From: Deltaproteobacteria bacterium
GTDB lineage: Bacteria; UBA10199; SBBF01
NCBI GenBank assembly: GCA_016183175.1
Contig: JACPFC010000037.1
Coordinates: 1-42,709 of the forward strand
Direction of reading: 5' to 3'
Length of the DNA stretch: 42,709 nucleotides
Positions 6,482-14,992 of this stretch are shown piece by piece. Made by a program: the position numbers and the translations under genes. Each line of letters starts with the position of its first letter. Within the stretch, counting starts at the first letter, position 1. The notes below the pieces were generated by a model, which worked only from the letters and a program-made list of their open reading frames with translations, was not told the origin of the DNA and did no database searches.

Positions 6482-7923
6482 CACGGGGTTTTTCGCAGGC
6501 GCCATGGTACCATCACCGCAAACGCCAGGATAATGATCCCAATCAGCGGCAAAGGAGAAGAATCCACCGCGCCCATACTGCACCCGAACGCCGACGACAC
6601 GCTATCATCATCATCATCGTCGCGGTCCCCTTCAACGACACCTCCTTCGGAGGTGGTCTGAATCGTGCCGAGGTCTTCCGTCTCGCCGGCGCCGCAGTTG
6701 ACACTACCGGCAATCACCTCCTCGTTGATGTCCAACTGCCCATTCGCGCAGGGGCCGACGCTACTGCCGGCGATAAATTCCTCATCGATAGGCCTGACCG
6801 TAATTGTATACGTTTTGTCCGGGTCGAGGCCGCGGAGGATGAAATCGCCGCAACCGGAGATACATTCCCCCTCGCCATCGGTGTAGCCGTCGGCCGGGTT
6901 GTCATCCTCGGCCTCCGCCAAAGCGCCCGAGACAAACGCAATGGCATCCGCGGGATCCCCCGTTTCCGCCTGCACATCGGCGCACCGGAGGGGATTTCCG
7001 TCCACATCGGTCAGACTGCCGGTCACCGTGCAAAAGGAATTGAGACTGGAACCGCCGTACATCGCCAAAAGGGCCACCTCGTCATCCCGCGTCAGCGAGA
7101 TCTGATCGGCGGCGTCTTCCGAGATGGGATACATGGCGGGGAGATCGTCGCAGTCGCCGTCAGTATCGAGGGAACACCCGTCACCCGTTGTCGCAAGATC
7201 GCCGTTCACCTGGGTGTGGTCCAGATTGAGCAGATGGCCTATCTCGTGGGTCATGGTAAAATCCAGGTCGTCCTCGGTGAACTCCGTTTCACCACCGCCG
7301 CAAGCAGGCGTAACCGTGCACCCTCCGACACAAAGGCAGTTAAAAATCGCCTGTCCATCGATAATGGATTCGACAATACCGTTGCCGTCGAGCAAAAAAC
7401 CGTCCGGGCCGGCGCCGCCCAACGTGCCATACTCGTTGCAGGCGCCAAAATAGGCCGAGATGATCTCGCCGGTATCGTCGAAAATGACCGGATTGATTCC
7501 ATCGTTGATCACATCCACAAATTCTTCGAAATTATCCTCGTCAACCGATCCGAGTTCCCCTTCCACAATGGCAAAGGAAAGGTTGAGGCCGCCGATATCC
7601 GACCAGACCGCGATATTTTCGTCGAGCTTGTCGATCGTTTCTGAATTGCTGAAGGCGGCGCAACTCCCCGATTCGGGGTTTAGGGTGATGGGGCTGGAAT
7701 CGGAGGTCTCCCAGGTGGAGGCCTCGCCGTTCTCGTTGACATACAAGGGGCCGCCGGCCCGGCCCACGGCCGGCGTCAGAAAAAGAAGCGATAAAAAGAC
7801 AATAATGGCCGGGAAATTCCAAATTCCAAGCGCCAAATTCCAAACGGCATTTTTGGAATTTTTGAATTTGGAATTTGGAATTTGTTTGGAATTTGGAATT
7901 TGGAATTTGGAATTTGTATTCAT
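6481..7923 (-). CDS. Secreted matrixin-like metalloprotease, paralogue 3
   Basis: The first of the three paralogues in transcription order, 480 aa. The zinc-binding motif HEIGHLLNLDH starts at residue 226 and is followed by AMYPI. The usual family Gly between the second and third His is Asn here (HLLNLDH), a mild deviation. The N-terminus (MNTNSKFQIPNSKQIPNSK and following) is translated from repeat family A, and a hydrophobic core (AIIVFLSLLFLTPAVG) comes after it. The C-terminus carries FGCSMGA, a membrane segment (PLIGIIILAFAVMV) and RLRK. An acidic DDDDDD run precedes the tail. GGAG lies 8 nt before the ATG, inside the end of the upstream gene, so the genes are cotranscribed. Confidence 0.82.
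   Translation of the reverse strand: MNTNSKFQIPNSKQIPNSKFKNSKNAVWNLALGIWNFPAIIVFLSLLFLTPAVGRAGGPLYVNENGEASTWETSDSSPITLNPESGSCAAFSNSETIDKLDENIAVWSDIGGLNLSFAIVEGELGSVDEDNFEEFVDVINDGINPVIFDDTGEIISAYFGACNEYGTLGGAGPDGFLLDGNGIVESIIDGQAIFNCLCVGGCTVTPACGGGETEFTEDDLDFTMTHEIGHLLNLDHTQVNGDLATTGDGCSLDTDGDCDDLPAMYPISEDAADQISLTRDDEVALLAMYGGSSLNSFCTVTGSLTDVDGNPLRCADVQAETGDPADAIAFVSGALAEAEDDNPADGYTDGEGECISGCGDFILRGLDPDKTYTITVRPIDEEFIAGSSVGPCANGQLDINEEVIAGSVNCGAGETEDLGTIQTTSEGGVVEGDRDDDDDDSVSSAFGCSMGAVDSSPLPLIGIIILAFAVMVPWRLRKTP
7815..7918. repeat. Repeat family A inside the signal-peptide coding region of paralogue 3
   Basis: Long inverted copy: AATTCCAAATTCCAAG on the left and GGAATTTGGAATTTGTTTGG units on the right. 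It is entirely within the first ~35 codons of the gene starting at 7923 and keeps its frame open. Confidence 0.85.
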
Positions 7924-7925
7924 TG

Positions 7926-8519
7926 TTATTTCTCCAGAATGGCATTGATGACCGATTTGAATTCCTCGTAATCGCCGGATGAACCGGATGAGCCGAGCTT
8001 TTTCAGCATCGCGCCCTTGCCGGGAAGTTTTGCCTCCATATTCTTAAAGAGCGTTTTGCGGGTATGCAGGTCGGGAATCGTCCACTTGCCCCCTGTTTTT
8101 TCCATCGGGAAATGCCCCTGAAAAACCCCCATGGGCGCCGTCAGGCCGGTCTTGTCCGAGTCGCCCGCCAGAAACAGCAGATATGTCTTCCCCACTTCGT
8201 ACTCCGGAAGGCCAAAATTGACGCGGGCCATGGAGTTCCCCGAGCTTTCGGTCCCTTGGGCGACCTGTTTGATGGTGAGGTGCTCCGGGCAATCCCCCTT
8301 GAGGCATTCAAGCACTTCAAAGGTATACCAGGTGACCGAAAGTCCGCTCTCCGCCTCATCCAGTTCCACCTGTTTATCCTCGCAGGTCACCTGCACAATC
8401 CGCGGCGCCATGCGGGTGAGTTGGTCGAGGCTTAGCGGCTTCACGGTGAGCGCCCGCGCAAAGGGGCTTGAAATAAGGACAAAAATAACGCTTAATAGCC
8501 AAAGTTTGATCGTTTTCAT
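7926..8519 (-). CDS. Exported protein of unknown function, first gene of metalloprotease operon
   Basis: I do not recognise a named family. The 197-residue product has a clear signal peptide (MKTIKLWLLSVIFVLISS, cleavage near ARA-L). The mature domain is mixed alpha/beta, with two Cys close together (ECLKGDCPE) and one further upstream. Motifs such as YTFEVLECLKGD and YEVGKTYLLFLAG are visible. The C-terminus is Gly/Ser-rich, then helical. AAAGGA precedes the ATG by a normal distance. Only a few nt separate it from the first metalloprotease, and a good promoter lies upstream (8555-8583). The context suggests a partner of the proteases, such as a chaperone, inhibitor or substrate, but that is inference. 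Confidence 0.75.
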   Translation of the reverse strand: MKTIKLWLLSVIFVLISSPFARALTVKPLSLDQLTRMAPRIVQVTCEDKQVELDEAESGLSVTWYTFEVLECLKGDCPEHLTIKQVAQGTESSGNSMARVNFGLPEYEVGKTYLLFLAGDSDKTGLTAPMGVFQGHFPMEKTGGKWTIPDLHTRKTLFKNMEAKLPGKGAMLKKLGSSGSSGDYEEFKSVINAILEK

Positions 8520-8554
8520 TCGGATTTTCCTTTCGATTTTTGGAAAGACTTGTA

Positions 8555-8583
8555 ATATTAGCTGGTTGGACCCGGCCAGTCAA
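8555..8583 (-). promoter_or_regulatory. Sigma70-type promoter of the metalloprotease operon
   Basis: On the minus strand, TTGACT (8578-8583) and TAATAT (8555-8560) are 17 nt apart, close to consensus. The -10 box lies about 36 nt before the ATG at 8519. It overlaps the opposing promoter at 8566-8593. Confidence 0.7.
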
Positions 8584-8593
8584 CGTTTATAGT
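8566..8593 (+). promoter_or_regulatory. Sigma70-type promoter of the S41 peptidase gene
   Basis: TTGGAC (8566-8571), a 16-nt spacer and TATAGT (8588-8593) lie about 26 nt before the ATG at 8620. It shares bases with the divergent promoter at 8555-8583. Confidence 0.55.
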
Positions 8594-8619
8594 GGGGCTA
8601 TCATACCCTAAGTGAAAGA

Positions 8620-11451
8620 ATGATGTCAATGACACCACGAAAAATATCGATTATTGCGGCGGCGCTTTTTGCCCTGTTGATTGTTTCGGGCAAAGGCTCT
8701 TCATTCATTTCTATTGTCGGCCCCGGCGGCGAAAATAAAAACCTCGACCAGATCAAAAAAATCACCCGCGCCGTCTATCTGATTCAGCAGAACTATTACG
8801 ACCCCCGCCGGATTCACCCCGATAAAATGCTCCGCGAGGGGCTTTTTACCCTCTCCAAAAAAATTCCGGAAATGCTGGTTGAATTTCCCGAAACCGGCGT
8901 CGGATTGTTTGCCGTTTCCATCGGCAGGGAAAAAACCGAAATCCCCATCCCGGTTGTTCACAAGCTCTTTGACATCCTCCCCCCCGCCGCGGAAACTTTT
9001 TCCTTTCTCCAGAAAAATTACCGGGGAAAGGTCACCGTCGATGAGGAGGAATACGCCTTCATCAACGGCATGCTCGAAACGCTCGACCCCCATTCGAACC
9101 TTTTGACACCGGAGGTCTTTGACGAATTCAAGACGCAGACCGAGGGGGAATACGGCGGCATCGGCATTGTTGTCGGCATCAAGGACGATGAGCTGACCGT
9201 CATCGCCCCGCTGGAGGGAACCCCCGCCATCCGGGCGGGGCTGAAGACGGACGATAAAATCATCCAGATCGACGACCTCCTCACCGTAAACATGTCGCTC
9301 TCCGAGGCGGTGGAACGCCTGCGCGGAAAGGTCAGTTCCAGGGTGACCCTTCATCTTGAGCGGAAAAACCACAACCCCTTCGAGGTGACGCTGGTGCGGG
9401 AAAAAATAATCATCGAAAGCGTCTGGGGAAAGGCCCTCACTGCGGGAGAAAAAAGGATCGCCTTTTTGAGGGTCCGCAGTTTTCAGGAAGACACGTATGC
9501 CGACCTGGAAAAGGAATTTGAGAAAATCAAAGCGGCGGGGCCGGTGGATGGAATCATTCTCGACCTTCGGAACAACCCCGGCGGCCTGCTCGATCAATCG
9601 CTTCTCATGGCCGACAAGTTTTTGGACTCGGGCGACATCCTTTTTACCGTCGGCCCCAACAATGCCGATGAGGAAATCACCCGCGCCCAGAGGGGGAATG
9701 ACGCGACAACGGAACCGCTCGTGGTGCTGGTCGATTCCGGTTCGGCCTCCGCCTCGGAGATCGTGGCCGGAGCCCTCAAGCGAAACGACCGGGCGATGGT
9801 GATGGGAATGCAGACCTTCGGAAAGGGCTCGGTGCAGTCGCTGTTCAACCTGAAGGACGGTTCGGCGCTCAAGCTGACCGTGGCCCAGTACTTAACCCCC
9901 AAACGGATTTCCATTCAGGCGGTGGGGATCACGCCGGATGTCCTTTTGGCGCCAAGCATTATCGAAGAGGAGGCCTTTGATGTGGTGGAGGGGGAAGGGT
10001 TCGGCGAAAAAAGCCTGGAGGAACACCTGGAAAATCCGGAATACATCCAGCAGACAAAGCCCTTTTACAGCTTCCATTTTCTTGACCGCCCGAAAAAAGA
10101 GGAGGAGACCGACAAAACCGAATACACCCTCAAGGTGGATGAAAAAAACGACTTCATCCTGGCGCTGGCGCTTAAAGTTCTGGCCCAGACCGGGGAGGTG
10201 AACCGCGACAAAATGCTGGAGCAGATCCGGCCGCTTTTGGAAAAAGAGGCGGGGGGGCAGGACCAGTTGATCACGCAGGCGCTCAAGCAGAAAAATATTG
10301 ATTTTACCCGCGATGGGGGTCCGGAGTCCCATTCGGGCCATCCGGCCGGCGGCCCTGCCGCCCCTGCCGCCCTGGGTTTTTCGTCCCGGTTTCTCGACAA
10401 GGCGACAAACAAACCGGCAACGGCAATCAATGCGGGCGATGAGGTGGTCTGGACCGTCACCGCGAAGAACGAGGGCAAAATCGACGCCCTGCGTCTGGTG
10501 GGGGTCGTGAAGTCGGAAAATCCGCTGATTGACGGGAGGGAGTTTGTCTTCGGGCGGGTTAAAGGAGGGGAGAGCCGGGAGGCCCGCGTCACGCTTAAAA
10601 TTCCTGATGACATCATTTCGTTTGCCGAGGACGCAAAGATCGAATTTGTCTCGGACAACAGGGGGGTTATCCCTCCGTTGTCGGTCGTCACGCAATTCGT
10701 GGAAAAACCGAAGCCGGTTTTCACCTGGCGGTACCGGCTTTTCGACAACGGCTCCGAGGGGTCGTCGGGAAACGGCAACGGCCTGGTTGAAAAGGGGGAG
10801 ACGATCGCGTTAATGGTGACCATAAGAAACGAGAGCCCAAACCCGGCCAGCGATGTGGCGGTCAATCTGAAAAACACCGAGAAGAAAAGCCTCATCCCTT
10901 TGACCTCGGGCCGGGTCATCCTGCCATCGATCGATCCCTCTGCGGAAAGTCAGGCCAGGCTGGCCTTCCGGATCCCCGCTGATTTTGCCAAAACCGAGGC
11001 CGAGTTGGAGCTTTCGGTGAGGGACAAGGCCACGCGGGCGGGATTTGAGGATGAACTGACATTTTTTCTGGGTGGCAGTGCAAAAACGCCGGCTTCTCCC
11101 CTCCCGGATACGGCGCAGGTTCTGCCGCACATTCAGATAACCAGCCAGATGTCGGCGGCCAACCGCCAGTTTTTGGATTTAACCGGCCAGGCAGAAGACG
11201 ACCGGGCGTTAAAGGACCTGATCATCTACGCGGGGGGAAAGAAGATATTCTATCAGGCCAACCCGGTTGATCGGCCGGCCAAAATAATGCCCTTTTCTGC
11301 CCGCATCCCCCTTGAAGAGGGGGCTAATTTTATCGCCATCGAGGCGAGAGACAACCGCGATCTTTCCGCCCGAAAGGTCATCTCGGTGATGGGAACCCCC
11401 AAAAAGGCTTATGTCAGCCAGTCTCCCCCACAGGCGGACGCCCTTCCGTGA
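8620..11451 (+). CDS. S41 family carboxy-terminal processing peptidase with long C-terminal extension
   Basis: A predicted periplasmic serine endopeptidase of the CtpA/Prc family, 943 aa. An N-terminal signal anchor (IIAAALFALLIV) is followed by a helical region, then a PDZ domain (about 175-260, EYGGIGIVVGIKDDELTVI). The S41 core follows, with LDLRNNPGGLLDQS and SGSASASEIVAGAL. The catalytic dyad is S377 and K402 (in GMQTFGKGSVQ), spaced 25 residues apart as in E. coli Prc. Residues about 610-940 are an extension of beta-sandwich-like segments not found in ordinary CtpA; myxobacterial peptidases of similar length are known. A Gly/Pro/Ala-rich stretch near 566-586 looks inserted. Several ATG codons cluster at the start; 8620 is the most upstream. 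It diverges from the metalloprotease operon. Confidence 0.9.
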   Translation: MMSMTPRKISIIAAALFALLIVSGKGSSFISIVGPGGENKNLDQIKKITRAVYLIQQNYYDPRRIHPDKMLREGLFTLSKKIPEMLVEFPETGVGLFAVSIGREKTEIPIPVVHKLFDILPPAAETFSFLQKNYRGKVTVDEEEYAFINGMLETLDPHSNLLTPEVFDEFKTQTEGEYGGIGIVVGIKDDELTVIAPLEGTPAIRAGLKTDDKIIQIDDLLTVNMSLSEAVERLRGKVSSRVTLHLERKNHNPFEVTLVREKIIIESVWGKALTAGEKRIAFLRVRSFQEDTYADLEKEFEKIKAAGPVDGIILDLRNNPGGLLDQSLLMADKFLDSGDILFTVGPNNADEEITRAQRGNDATTEPLVVLVDSGSASASEIVAGALKRNDRAMVMGMQTFGKGSVQSLFNLKDGSALKLTVAQYLTPKRISIQAVGITPDVLLAPSIIEEEAFDVVEGEGFGEKSLEEHLENPEYIQQTKPFYSFHFLDRPKKEEETDKTEYTLKVDEKNDFILALALKVLAQTGEVNRDKMLEQIRPLLEKEAGGQDQLITQALKQKNIDFTRDGGPESHSGHPAGGPAAPAALGFSSRFLDKATNKPATAINAGDEVVWTVTAKNEGKIDALRLVGVVKSENPLIDGREFVFGRVKGGESREARVTLKIPDDIISFAEDAKIEFVSDNRGVIPPLSVVTQFVEKPKPVFTWRYRLFDNGSEGSSGNGNGLVEKGETIALMVTIRNESPNPASDVAVNLKNTEKKSLIPLTSGRVILPSIDPSAESQARLAFRIPADFAKTEAELELSVRDKATRAGFEDELTFFLGGSAKTPASPLPDTAQVLPHIQITSQMSAANRQFLDLTGQAEDDRALKDLIIYAGGKKIFYQANPVDRPAKIMPFSARIPLEEGANFIAIEARDNRDLSARKVISVMGTPKKAYVSQSPPQADALP

Positions 11452-11490
11452 AGATATTTTTACTGTGAGTGCGCCAACCGTTGTCGCCGG

Positions 11491-13437
11491 CTATTTTGGC
11501 CCTTTGCCCCGGCGATTGGCCCTTTCCAGATTTTCCCGCGCCTCGCCGTCGGCCGGGTTCAGCCTCAAGACGGCCTGGTATTCCCTGATGGCCTCCTCCC
11601 AGTTTCCCTGGGCGGAGTAGATATTCCCCAGATTGAAGCGGGCATCGATGTCATCGGGTCGCAAACGGACCGCTTTTTTATAGGCCTCGACAGCCTCCTC
11701 CGGGCGCCCCTCCGCCCTATAAGCAACACCGAGGTTATTGTAGGCCGAGGCGTAGTCGGGATTCAGGCGAATCGCGGCCTGAAATTCCGCAATCGCCTCC
11801 GGGAGACGCCCCTGTTCCTTGTAAACGGCCCCCAGGTTGTTGTGGACCGTGGCGTTGTTTGTGTTGACGAGGAGGCCGCTTGCAAATTTTCGAACGGCCC
11901 TCTCCAATCCCGCCTCATCCAGGCGATCGAACATCACGTTGTTGCGGGTAACCGAATAATCCGGACTTGATTGGAGAGCGGCCTGAAATTCCGCGATCGC
12001 CTCAGGGAGGCGCCCCTGCTCCTTGTAGACACGGCCGAGGTTGTTGTGCACCTCGGCATAATCCGGCTTCAGGCGAAGGGCGGTTTTATATTCTTCAACC
12101 GCCGCTTCCCTCATCCCCCTCTCGGAATAGGCCATCCCCAGGCCATGATGCCCCCTTGCCTTGGCCGGGGATTTTCCGACCACGTCCCGCCAAAAGGTGA
12201 GATCGTCCTTCCAGACCTCGTTTCGCCGGTGGGTGGCAACGGCAAATCCGGCAAGGGAAGCACAAACAAAAAGGGCAATCGGGACCCGGGCTTTTTTCCA
12301 TCGTTCGAACGCGCCGGCGAGTACTACGGCCATCGCCGAAAAAAAACCGACGCTCGGCAAATAAAGCCGGTGTTCAAAAATCACATCCCTGATGGGGACA
12401 ATCGAGGATTCAATCGAAAGGGTCAGGAAGAACCAGAAGATCCCGAAGGCGATCAGCCTCAAGTGAGGCGAAAGGGGCGATAGCCGGCCGGCGCGCCGCA
12501 AAAGATAAAACGCCAGGCCATGGAGAGAGAGCAGGAATAAAAGGGAGCCGAACACCTGCGGGATGAACGGCGAATGAAAGACAGGATAATCATAGTCCGC
12601 ATTCTGGTTTACGGGCCAAACCAGCAACCGGAGATAGGTGACAATGACACGGAACTGCGTGAAAAGATAATCAAGGCGGCCGATCTCGGCGGTGTCGCGG
12701 CCGAATCGCCCTCCCGTCAAATCCCACAGGGCATCCCCTTGGGCCAGCGGAATAAGCGACAGAGTCAGAAAAAACGGAATCAGCGGAGTCCATCGCCTTT
12801 TGGCCCCGGATCTGAAAAAAATCCCCTCCACCAGGAAAATCGCAAAGGGAAGGGTAAAACTGTTCTCCTTGGTTTTCATGGCGAGGAGAGTTGCAACTAA
12901 CGAAGCGATATACCACCCGGCACGGGTCCCAAGCCTCCATTTCAGATAGCAGACCACCGCCAGAAGATAGAAGAAGGCAACCAGCGAGGAAAAACGCTGG
13001 ACAATGTAGGTGACCGCCTGGGTTTGGACGGGATGCACAATGAAAACGAGGGCGGCAACCAAAGCAATCCACGATCCTCGATCTTCCATCTTCGATCTTC
13101 CAATGTTGACCGAAGATCGTTGATCGAAGGTCGAAGATCGAAAGAGAAGCAACACCAGCCAATAAACCAGAAACCCGTTGGCAATATGGACCAACAGATT
13201 GACAAGGTGATAGCCGAAAACATTCAAGCCCCAAAAATGGTAGTTGAGGGCAAAAGAGAGATAACCCACGGACCGGGCGCCGGAGAGGCCGAGAAAACGG
13301 GAGAAATCCCTGATCCCCGGGTTTTCAACAATGTTGATGACATCATCGAAAAGAAAAGGGCCAAAGAAAGTGTTGGAATAGGTGAAAAATGCCGTCAGGG
13401 CAAGGAGGAGGATCGGAAGCGGCCTAATCCGGGTCAT
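11491..13437 (-). CDS. TMTC-like GT-C membrane protein with C-terminal TPR repeats
   Basis: A multi-pass membrane protein, 648 aa. The N-terminal ~410 residues hold about ten hydrophobic segments. The first loop carries FDDVINI, the acidic pair typical of GT-C glycosyltransferases, and EHRLYLPSVG is another family-type motif. The C-terminal part (about 425-640) has TPR units, including HNNLGAVYKEQGRLPEAIAE and FNLGNIYSAQGNWEEAIREY. This matches the architecture of eukaryotic TMTC O-mannosyltransferases and their bacterial homologues; the substrate here is unknown. Residues about 99-122 (RSSTFDQRSSVNIGRSKMED and flanks) are translated from a GATCTTCGATC repeat and interrupt a loop between membrane helices. 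It converges with the S41 gene. Confidence 0.8.
   Translation of the reverse strand: MTRIRPLPILLLALTAFFTYSNTFFGPFLFDDVINIVENPGIRDFSRFLGLSGARSVGYLSFALNYHFWGLNVFGYHLVNLLVHIANGFLVYWLVLLLFRSSTFDQRSSVNIGRSKMEDRGSWIALVAALVFIVHPVQTQAVTYIVQRFSSLVAFFYLLAVVCYLKWRLGTRAGWYIASLVATLLAMKTKENSFTLPFAIFLVEGIFFRSGAKRRWTPLIPFFLTLSLIPLAQGDALWDLTGGRFGRDTAEIGRLDYLFTQFRVIVTYLRLLVWPVNQNADYDYPVFHSPFIPQVFGSLLFLLSLHGLAFYLLRRAGRLSPLSPHLRLIAFGIFWFFLTLSIESSIVPIRDVIFEHRLYLPSVGFFSAMAVVLAGAFERWKKARVPIALFVCASLAGFAVATHRRNEVWKDDLTFWRDVVGKSPAKARGHHGLGMAYSERGMREAAVEEYKTALRLKPDYAEVHNNLGRVYKEQGRLPEAIAEFQAALQSSPDYSVTRNNVMFDRLDEAGLERAVRKFASGLLVNTNNATVHNNLGAVYKEQGRLPEAIAEFQAAIRLNPDYASAYNNLGVAYRAEGRPEEAVEAYKKAVRLRPDDIDARFNLGNIYSAQGNWEEAIREYQAVLRLNPADGEARENLERANRRGKGPK
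13073..13142. repeat. GATCTTCGATCTTCC-type inverted repeat, in frame inside the TMTC-like gene
   Basis: The left arm has CGATCTTCCATCTTCGATC and the right arm GATCGAAGGTCGAAGATCG. The arms are complementary around GTTGACC. It is translated without a stop into a hydrophilic Ser/Arg-rich loop of the membrane protein. Confidence 0.8.
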
Positions 13438-13444
13438 TTATACT

Positions 13445-13600
13445 TGGGGCCCTTTCGGCCCGTTTGTCGCTACTCGCGTCGATCTATTTCGGGCCTCAAA
13501 TGGCCCCAAACCCCGCGCTCGCCACTGGCAAAGCCAGATGGCTCGCTTTTTTCGCATGTTACGCAACTTCCCCGCAAAATGCAAAGAAGTTGCCGGGTAG
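13445..13600. other. Intergenic region with several hairpins
   Basis: Between the divergent TMTC-like and inositol-phosphate synthase genes. GGGCCTCAAATGGCCC is a small hairpin. GCGCTCGCCACTGGC-AAA-GCCAGATGGCTCGC (13515-13546) is an imperfect hairpin followed by six T, so it resembles an intrinsic terminator on the plus strand. AACTTC and GAAGTT (about 13565-13591) form another inverted pair. No coding sequence is supported here. Confidence 0.5.
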
Positions 13601-13672
13601 TCTTGCCTATTGCCTTTCTTCAATCGTCGGGTTATAGGCCCATCTTTATTATTTCAGGAAGGAATAACAATT

Positions 13673-14992
13673 ATGGACACCAAAAAAGTAACCATTCGCA
13701 AACCGGAAGGAAAACTGGGGGTTCTGCTGGTGGGGCTGGGGGCCGTCTCCACCACCTTTGTCGCCGGCGTTGAGGCGGCAAAAAAGCAGGTGAGGAAGCC
13801 GATCGGCTCTTTAACCCAGATAGGGCACATCCGGCTGGGCAAGCGCACCGACAATAAAAACCCGCTGGTGAAGGAGCTTGTCCCGCTGGCCGATTTGAAC
13901 GACCTCGTCTACGGCGCCTGGGACCTTTTTCCGGACAATGGTTACGAGGCGGCTTGCAAGGCCGGCGTCATTCCCCGCGATCTGCTCGACCAGATCAAAA
14001 CCGACCTTTCCTCCATTGAACCGATAAAGGCGGTTTACGACAAAAACTATCTCCGCAGGCTCGATGGAAAAAACATCAAAACACTTCCGAATAAAATGGA
14101 CCTGGCGGAGGCCCTCGTCAAGGATATCGAAGACTTCCGGACAAAAAACAGATGTAACCGGCTGGTGATGATCTGGTGCGGCTCGACAGAGGCCTATTGC
14201 ACCGTTCAAAATGAACATAAGAGCTTGAAGGCCTTTGAAGAGGGCTTAAAAGCCAACAGCGCCAACATCCCCCCCAGCATGATTTACGCCTATGCGGCGA
14301 TGAAGTCGGGAATCGGCTACGCCAACGGCGCCCCCAATTTGACGGTGGACACCCCCGCCCTTCTGGAACTGGCGCAGGAAAAAAATGTCCCCGTTTCAGG
14401 AAAGGATTTTAAAACCGGCCAGACGCTTTTGAAGACAATCATTGCGCCGGGACTGCGGGCCCGTTACCTGGGAATTGCCGGCTGGTATTCGACGAATATT
14501 CTCGGCAACCGCGACGGCGAGGTGCTGGACGATCCCGCCAATTTCAAGACCAAGGAAGAGAGCAAACTCTCGGTGCTCGATACAATTTTACAGCCCCATA
14601 TTTACCCCGACCTCTACGGCAACCTCTACCACAAGGTGCGTATCAACTATTATCCCCCGCGCGGCGACAACAAGGAGGGGTGGGATAACATCGACATCGT
14701 CGGCTGGCTGGGTCTGCCGATGCAGTTGAAAATCGATTTCCTCTGCAGAGACTCCATCCTGGCCGCCCCTCTTGTTCTCGACCTCGTTCTTTTTATGGAT
14801 CTGGCCCACCGGGCGGGGTTGCGCGGCATCCAGGAATGGCTCTCCTTCTACTTCAAGTCGCCCATGACCAAGGAAGGGCTTTACCCCGAACACAATCTCT
14901 TCATCCAGGAAATGAAGTTGAAAAACACCCTTCGCTACCTGATGGGCGAGGAGCAGATCACCCACCTCGGGCTGGATTACTACCAGAGTTGA
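13673..14992 (+). CDS. Inositol-3-phosphate (myo-inositol-1-phosphate) synthase
   Basis: NAD-dependent isomerisation of glucose 6-phosphate to inositol 3-phosphate, the first step to inositol lipids or inositol-based solutes. The N-terminal nucleotide-binding segment is VLLVGLGAVSTTFVAG. Later family motifs are PVSGKDFKTGQTLLK and NILGNRDGEVL, and the second half carries the KIDFLCRDSILAAPL region. At 439 aa it is in the range of bacterial/archaeal enzymes. I chose the ATG at 13673 because AGGAAGGA precedes it at proper spacing; the upstream in-frame ATG (13610) lies in the hairpin-rich intergenic region. Its 3' end overlaps the convergent antitoxin-like gene by 35 nt. No phosphatase or PI synthase gene is adjacent. 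Confidence 0.93.
   Translation: MDTKKVTIRKPEGKLGVLLVGLGAVSTTFVAGVEAAKKQVRKPIGSLTQIGHIRLGKRTDNKNPLVKELVPLADLNDLVYGAWDLFPDNGYEAACKAGVIPRDLLDQIKTDLSSIEPIKAVYDKNYLRRLDGKNIKTLPNKMDLAEALVKDIEDFRTKNRCNRLVMIWCGSTEAYCTVQNEHKSLKAFEEGLKANSANIPPSMIYAYAAMKSGIGYANGAPNLTVDTPALLELAQEKNVPVSGKDFKTGQTLLKTIIAPGLRARYLGIAGWYSTNILGNRDGEVLDDPANFKTKEESKLSVLDTILQPHIYPDLYGNLYHKVRINYYPPRGDNKEGWDNIDIVGWLGLPMQLKIDFLCRDSILAAPLVLDLVLFMDLAHRAGLRGIQEWLSFYFKSPMTKEGLYPEHNLFIQEMKLKNTLRYLMGEEQITHLGLDYYQS

Noticed and set aside
8737-9597. 298-codon minus-strand ORF opposite the S41 peptidase gene
   Set aside because: It is antisense to the catalytic peptidase region, has no recognisable motif, and overlaps a gene with a clear catalytic dyad.
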